Shown: one piece after another, positions 58,697 through 64,000 of the stretch
How positions within the stretch are numbered: position 1 is the first letter of the stretch
Layout: the number at the start of each line of letters is the position of its first letter
Origin: Agrostemma githago
Lineage: Eukaryota; Streptophyta; Magnoliopsida; Caryophyllales; Caryophyllaceae
DNA length: 64,000 nucleotides
Reading direction: 5' to 3'
NCBI GenBank assembly: GCA_958450325.1
Contig: OY288247.1
Span: forward strand, 60,515,701-60,579,700
The notes under the pieces: model-generated
What the model saw: only the letters and a program-made list of their open reading frames with translations
Told to the model about the DNA's origin: nothing
Database searches by the model: none
Program-made: the position numbers and the translations under genes

Positions 58697-59047
58697 GATA
58701 GAAACAAACAAAAAGAAAGGAAAACCACTACGGAAGGGAAGTCACCTGAAATCTATGAGAGGAATGCAGAAACCCGACACCACGGCAGAGGCGAACAAGC
58801 AAGATGGGGGTTCTTTTTTGAAATTATGGGAAGAGGATTAAGAGTGATGGGGAAGGTGGAAAGAGAGTAAAAGTGACAAGAGTAAGAAAGGGTAAAAAGT
58901 AATTAGGAAGACAAATAATGATGAGGGGTAGAAGTAAAGAATTAATTAGGAGGATGGGACGTTGGTTTACGGAAGGTGAATGACGGATCGTCACCAGAAG
59001 CTGTCTACTGAGAAACGGAAATTCCCGCCTAATGTGATCTTAGTCGG

Positions 59048-59062
59048 AAATTTGGGGGCATT
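59048..59062 (+). promoter_or_regulatory. E3 polypurine tract
   Basis: AAATTTGGGGGCATT directly precedes the 3-prime LTR start TGTTCGGGCC. Confidence 0.75.
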
Positions 59063-59914
59063 TGTTCGGGCCAAAAATTTGCACCTCCGAAATACAACGT
59101 GGCACGCTACGAGTGGACGGTCAAAAGGTCAAAGGGTCAAAGGTCAGAGGGTCAAAGAGGATAGTCAAAACCGAGGGTCAGAAGTCAAAGTCAATAGCCG
59201 AGGGACAAAAATCAAAAGTCAAAAGGTCAAAGGACGAAAGTCGACATTATTCGAGTCATTGGGCCAGAAGAGGATACGACAAGAGGGGAGATGGGCCGAA
59301 CCAAGGAAAAGCAACAACACAGCCCAACAAATACAATAACCCATTCCCACTCCACCAGGTGCAAAGCAGGAAAGAGTCAAAATCGACTCCTACATTTGGG
59401 GCACGATTCCTGCAAATCAGGAGATAAGGGAGGAGGAGAGTGTAACTGCTGAGGGGAAATTAAATGCCCAGATTCCGAGCAATTAAAGGCAATAACAGTC
59501 GAGCAATAAAGGGGGATTAAATGAGAAGATTCTGGGGGAGTAAAGGGGCAACGGTCAGCAGTAGTATAAAAGAGGAGGAAAGACAAAAGGATGGATTCAT
59601 TCAAGTAGACCCAAATCAAGCATACACCCTAAGAAATATTCACCATCAATCATAAGTCATAGCCAAATTCTTTGTATTAGGACTCCTTTCTTTACTCCTT
59701 CCCATTGATAGTAGAATTTTGGCGGGATTCCGACTCCCCCCGCGGTTTTTCCCACATCGGGTTTCCGCGTCACCAAACTTTGTGTGTTTTCCTTTCTTCC
59801 TTTCGCTGCTCTTTTCATTCATTAGGTCCAATTTAAATTCGTCAAATATAGTTATAGGACGATCGCTTAAACCCGCAACCGAAATCGTAGACCCGATAAA
59901 TTTTTACCAAAACA
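59063..59914 (+). repeat. E3 3-prime LTR
   Basis: 852 bp, ends TG...CA, followed by TSD GTCAC (59915-59919), identical to the five bases before the 5-prime LTR more than 23 kb away. Confidence 0.93.
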
Positions 59915-59919
59915 GTCAC

Positions 59920-61432
59920 AATAAATTGTTTATGAACAAGTGTCAAATTAATCCGAGATTCTGTCAGTTGTGTTAAGATCTAAATTGAAACATATGTTAA
60001 ACTTTGTATTTAATCTTGCTAATTTACGTACATAAACTATGGAGAGTCTAGTTGATGTTTCCAATTGGATTTTATTTAAAATCAAATTTTAAACATGTTT
60101 TATTAAATAAAAACAATTGTGTCTCTTATTCTGGCAGTTTGTAAACATACGAATAAAAGCCCACGTTTTATTTGGAATTTGGATTTTCTCCAGAAATAAA
60201 AGCTGTAAATAAGTTTCTAAAGTTTTCAACCCCACTGGTCTTACGTTGTTTTGATTTTTAATGATTTAATTACGAATTTTATAGTAAGACAGTGCAATTT
60301 TGAAAAATCTGAAAATTTGTTATTTAAATACCATTAATTACTTAAACTTCAATCTTTTTAGAAACAATTATAATTTTGACTTTAGTTGACTTTTAATCAT
60401 GAATTATACATTTATATAATAAATATAATGTTTACGTCTCGAGGCCTAATATTAACTATTTTATATAACTCCTATTTTAATCGATTTCTATTATAATAGT
60501 ACCTACTTTTGGAAAGTAATTATTTTAAGAAAGTTTCTATTTTTATTAAGTTTCCTCTTTTAAGAACGAACTATAATCTTGTTGAATTTCGATAATGACT
60601 TTGTTCTGGAGTTATGGAATAAGAGAAGTGTACGGATAGTGTAATACAGTCTAGAGTATACGTTTTGCCATCAGCTATAAGGCTAGTGTATCCGAGCGGG
60701 ATGAATTGGTTGTTGAACTGGGCATGTTCTTGTCCAGGAGTGTATGTTCATTTTGACCTTAAGCTCGCATGTAAGACGTCGTCGGGTTGAACTTGGCACA
60801 ATTGGTGTTTCAGGAGGGGTGTGAATATTTACTTAAGCTAGGATCTCGCATTGATAAGTCGCCGTCCTATTATGGTTGAGTAGCCTAGTTAGAGATCGAA
60901 GTTTGATTTGTTTGAACTAAGTTCTTGAAGCTAGTTTTTAGTATTCTATTAGTGAAAGTCTATTCTGTTGCAATGATTCATATCCATAACGCCATTATTG
61001 TTATTGATTGATATTGACTGGCAGGTTGACAATCATTTTGAATTATTTTACTATATCATTTAAAACGTTTTCCATTTTGAACTATTTTGATATTATAGTA
61101 ATTATACTTTAATGTCATGTAATATGGCTGAGAGAATGTCGTTGTTACTCCCCACCGAATTGTGGCTGTTATGTTTATAACATGACAGGTAATTTGCTGC
61201 TAGGTTTTGGGTGTGAGCTAGCGAGTAACATGGATCCTACTCTACTTCATTTATATTAATTTTTGGATTGTTAAACCCATTTGGAGAATTTTTATTTTTA
61301 GCCCTTTTGTAAAACGTGGCATTTGTATTGACTGACCGTTCTTTTTGTAAAATTTAGAACATCGGTGTTTTTTAATCCCAAATTTACAGTGTTTTCGCCA
61401 CTGTATTGCGTTAGAATTTATAGGGGATTACA
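59920..61432 (+). repeat. Solo LTR TGTAACACCC, right piece
   Basis: Continues from 36178 once E3 is removed, ends GGGATTACA, then TSD TCTGC (61433-61437). No gene. Confidence 0.85.
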
Positions 61433-61437
61433 TCTGC

Positions 61438-61513
61438 ACTCATCAAGACATCGACATGAAGGAAGTTTCAATGAAGGTAAAGTCTACAGAGTGAAGAAAT
61501 TCAAATTAGTACC
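61438..61513 (+). pseudogene. RPA1-like gene, middle of exon 2
   Basis: In frame with 34812: HSSRHRHEGSFNEGKVYRVK then KFKLVP, the OB-fold phrase EGxVYxVxxFxxVP of RPA1/DUF223 proteins. A second solo LTR cuts it after the TSD GTACC (61509-61513). Confidence 0.72.
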
Positions 61514-62317
61514 TGGTGAGCCGAAGTCGTATGCTCCCAAAGATACTATTTATGCACTTATAACCACAAAAATAAAACAATAGCGCAGGGAAATAAGGGT
61601 CGATTCATAGAGAAGGCGAAGTAATTTAAGTGAATTAGAAAAATAGAAATTAATAAGTAAGAATGAGGGATGATTGGATGATCAAAATGACTAAAACTAA
61701 ATAACAAGCAAATAATGAAATCGATAATAATAATGAGCGAATTCAGATAATTAAAACAGTCTCGGCTAAGAATTTCCACAACTAATTATCAAATTGATCA
61801 TAGACTAACAGCTTTCTCCTAACTCTTGAGCAAACTATCGTGGGAAATAAATCCCGGATCTCACGTGTATATTATTTGAATCGAAACGCGATAATCAAAT
61901 AACCTAATTATCAAACAACCTAATACACGCGATTAAGTTTAAATCAATAATAGCATTAACGAATAGAGAACGATAGAAGTGACGACCAATATAAAACATG
62001 CGATTATTAGTTCGAATCACAAGTTAAATCTCTCTCTAACCTAGATATGATGAAACACATCCAATATTAAGGCTAAAGATTGTTACTTTATCTAATGGGT
62101 TTGAACAATTACGGATTCAATCAGAGAATAACAATAGATTGAAAATTGTAAAGATTAATTAACTACTTTAATCTAAACATTCAACAATCATGCAAATATC
62201 AGGCCCGTCGGAAAGCAGGGTCACCCGTTTCTTGGAACCGGGGCCCAACTTCCAAGGGGGCCTACTTAGATTTAAAACTAGTATATAGTGTTATTGGCCA
62301 TCTCAAATAATTAAGCA

Positions 62318-62408
62318 CTGATGGTAGCTCGGTGGTAAGTTGTTGTGTTCAGAGATATCTCTCCATGTTAGAGGGCAGGGGTTCGAATCCCATGGATGCC
62401 CTTTTTTT
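62318..62408 (+). other. tRNA-like unit (SINE-like pol III promoter)
   Basis: Box A-like TGGTAGCTCGGTGGTAAG at 62322 and box B GGTTCGAATCC at 62380-62390, followed by a T-run at 62402. The anticodon arm cannot be folded convincingly and there is no proper acceptor stem, so I call it SINE- or tRNA-derived rather than a tRNA gene. Confidence 0.55.
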
Positions 62409-62973
62409 GGTGTGTTCACAATACCTCTTAATTATTTCTCCTCATTTTCTAAGCCGATATTCATTAACATACCTCTTAATTATTTCTCCTCATTTCCTAA
62501 GCCTATTTTTTGGTCTTCACGTACCTCTTAATTATTTCTTCTCATTTCCAAAGCATATATTCATTATATTCATTAAATGGCAATCCGCACTATTTTGTTA
62601 CTCTATTTTTGTTTTTTCGATTTCTAAAAAGTATTTAATACTCCTATATGGAGTATATGACCTTTGAAACAAATATTCGTATCTATTTTTTGGTGTGTTC
62701 ACAATACCTCTTAATTATTTCTCCTCATTTCTTAAGCCGATATTCATTAACATACCTCTTAATTATTTCTCCTCATTTCCTAAGCCTATTTTTTGGTCTT
62801 CACGTACCTCTTAATTATTTCTCCTCATTTCCAAAGCATATATTCATTATATTCATTAAATGGCACTCCGCACAATTTTGTTACTCTATTTTTGTTTTTT
62901 CGATTTCTAAAAAGTATTTAATACTCCTATATGGAGTATATGACATTTGAAACAAATACTCGTATCTATTTTT
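62408..62973. repeat. Tandem duplication, 283-bp unit
   Basis: Two nearly identical copies start TGGTGTGTTC at 62408 and 62691. Each contains three sub-copies of ACCTCTTAATTATTTCTCCTC. The matching open frames on the plus strand are repeat translations. Confidence 0.92.
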
Positions 62974-63971
62974 GTTATATACTTCCTTTGTGCATCTATA
63001 TGTTCGTCCACTTTCAATATAATACTCATCACATATATTAAATAAAGTTGATGAATATATAGATACAGAGGGAGTATATAATTTGTGAAAGATTAATTAA
63101 TTTAATTATAATAGTCGTTTGCTAAAAACGAAAGAATCCTTGTAACAAATATCATACCTACACAAGTATGAGATTTACGACCGATAGAAACTATTTTATA
63201 AAAAATATTACTCCTTACTTGATAACTAATACGGAGTACTAATGCCTTATCTTATAGATCGTTACTCGTCAGGGCCTCCAAAAAAAATTTGACACAGGGC
63301 CACCAAATATCATTTGACGGCCCTGGCAAATATGAACGGAGAAATAACAGTACTCAAGAGATAGAATAAAGATGAATTAAAGTCTCACAATTGAATAATT
63401 AGAAGCTTCAAATCTTAATCCGAGAAGAAGGAATTAGTTACACATGCTTAGGTTTTTCTTCTCTTTTTCTCCTCCTCTTGAACGTAATATGATGATGAAT
63501 AATGATTCTACAAACTTAACTTAACCTAATAGTAGTCTCATAATAATAATAATAAAATAGAAAGATAATAAAGTTTCCTAATTAAAAAAAGTCTTCAAAA
63601 CGTAGTAAATTAAGATGGAATCAGCCGAGAAGCGTCACATGTTTCAGGAATCCGCGCGACTGGCATGGCAGTCACGCGATTCGCCTACTCGCGCGACCCA
63701 CATGGATCTGGGGTGCCTCGCGCGCGTGCATGCTGCTCTTCACGTTTTCCTTCGTTTCCTTTTCCTCGTTCCGTGTCTTCAACTGGGTTTTTTTCCCTTT
63801 ATGATTCATCAGCTTTTGGCCCAATCAACGATCCAGATAAGAATCCTCAATCTAGCTTATATTACATTCATACCAAAATGACACAAATGCGATACAAGAC
63901 AACCGATTAAGCACACTAAAATACACAAAAATCGTCGTAATAACTACGACTAAATACGGCCTATCAGTACC

Positions 63972-64000
63972 AAATTTTGCGAGGGAAGCAACCACACAAC
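63972..64000 (+). pseudogene. RPA1-like gene, exon 2 continues to the window edge
   Basis: In frame with 61513 after removal of the solo LTR: NFAREATTQ. The gene continues beyond the window. Confidence 0.6.

Larger units (their letters stand above)
36179..59914 (+). mobile_element. E3: Tat/Retand-like Ty3/gypsy retrotransposon, rearranged
   Basis: Ends: 5-prime LTR 36179-37030 and 3-prime LTR 59063-59914 (852 bp each), with TSD GTCAC at 36174-36178 and 59915-59919. Order: PBS, gag-protease, RT, RNase H, second (archaeal-type) RNase H, integrase, then an antisense ORF before the PPT, which is the Tat-lineage plan. E2 is inserted in the integrase at 42306. From 50363 on the 3-prime half is inverted and duplicated as a palindrome, and most of the integrase core is absent. 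Confidence 0.88.
57283..62213. repeat. Right arm of a 10.4-kb palindrome
   Basis: 4931 bp. This arm is in the native arrangement: antisense ORF, PPT, E3 3-prime LTR, TSD, solo LTR, RPA exon piece, second solo LTR, and the first 14 bases of the hAT element at 62200. Confidence 0.93.
62200..63325. mobile_element. hAT element with 8-bp TSD
   Basis: Ends CAGGCCCGTC and (inverted) CAGGGCCGTC; direct repeats GCAAATAT at 62192-62199 and 63326-63333. 1126 bp, no transposase. It carries a tRNA-like unit and a tandem duplication. Confidence 0.85.
61514..63966 (-). mobile_element. Solo LTR, minus strand, with a hAT element inside
   Basis: The minus-strand start TGATAGGCCGTATTTAG at 63966 and end at 61514 are flanked by GTACC (61509-61513, 63967-63971). 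Near the end the minus strand has CGACCCTTATTTCCCTGCGC, as in other plant LTRs ending near a GGATCGACCC word. Its U3 (63650-63735) has a short cluster of GCGCGAC/GTCACGCGA words. There is no internal region, so it is a solo LTR. Confidence 0.85.

Noticed and set aside
51821..62213. Palindrome as a pure sequencing foldback artefact
   Set aside because: The arms differ by substitutions and an indel and the centre holds a 513-bp non-palindromic hAT with its own TSD. Mis-assembly at the outer junction is not fully excluded and is listed as a check.
51821..62213. Palindrome arms as the TIRs of a giant foldback transposon
   Set aside because: The arms end inside identified elements (integrase tail, hAT start), with no TSD outside them.
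62318..62408. Functional tRNA gene
   Set aside because: Box A and B are present, but I could not fold acceptor and anticodon stems.

Overview
This window is intergenic DNA of a flowering plant, almost entirely built from transposable elements nested inside one another. The Ty3/gypsy lineages present (an Athila-like element, a Tat/Retand-like element with a second archaeal-type RNase H and an antisense ORF), the Helitrons with RPA1-like genes and the GGGGTGTAAACGAGC-type hAT element are all plant-typical. The species cannot be named from the sequence. I found no intact host gene, rRNA, canonical tRNA or CRISPR array.

Left part (1-31913). A minus-strand LTR ends at 2033. After an AT-rich stretch comes an old Athila-like element with gag, protease, RT, RNase H, integrase, a second ORF and a 3-prime LTR, all in order but full of stops and frameshifts. 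It has been invaded several times, and target-site duplications (TSDs) are visible for each: a 3.9-kb solo LTR (TSD TTGTC) in the RNase H region, itself hit by a Helitron and a Mutator-like MITE (TSD ATTTATTTA); a 7.6-kb minus-strand non-autonomous LTR element, E1 (TSD ATCCC), in ORF2; a 4.9-kb Helitron with RPA1-like exons (A^T target); and, in the 3-prime LTR, a PIF/Harbinger-like MITE (TSD TTA) and a 5-prime-truncated LINE (15-bp TSD).

Right part (32764-64000). Behind Helitron fragments lies a second RPA1-like gene (TATA box 34524, ATG 34575). Its second exon is split by two nested stacks. Stack one is a solo LTR (TSD TCTGC) containing a 23.7-kb Tat/Retand-like element, E3 (TSD GTCAC), whose integrase zinc-finger region holds a second non-autonomous element, E2 (TSD CCTGC). 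Stack two is a minus-strand solo LTR (TSD GTACC) containing a hAT element (TSD GCAAATAT). The RPA reading frame resumes at 61438 and again at 63972, and runs off the window.

The 3-prime half of E3 is rearranged. Arms of about 4.93 kb (51821-56753 and 57283-62213) form a near-perfect inverted repeat. They contain the E3 LTR, its antisense ORF and flanking host DNA. A 513-bp hAT element sits at the exact centre. Between the integrase N-terminal part and the palindrome is a further inverted segment, and the integrase core is missing.

The most interesting regulatory signal is a set of arrays of short imperfect palindromes. In E1 and E2 the arrays begin 53-55 bp upstream of a TATA-like box, both in each LTR and at one internal site about 300-350 bp past the ORF. 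The Athila element has an internal array of a different palindrome in the equivalent place, about 58 bp upstream of a TATA-like box. E1, E2 and the Athila element also share a 3-prime non-coding block, so E1 and E2 look like non-autonomous partners of an Athila-like family.
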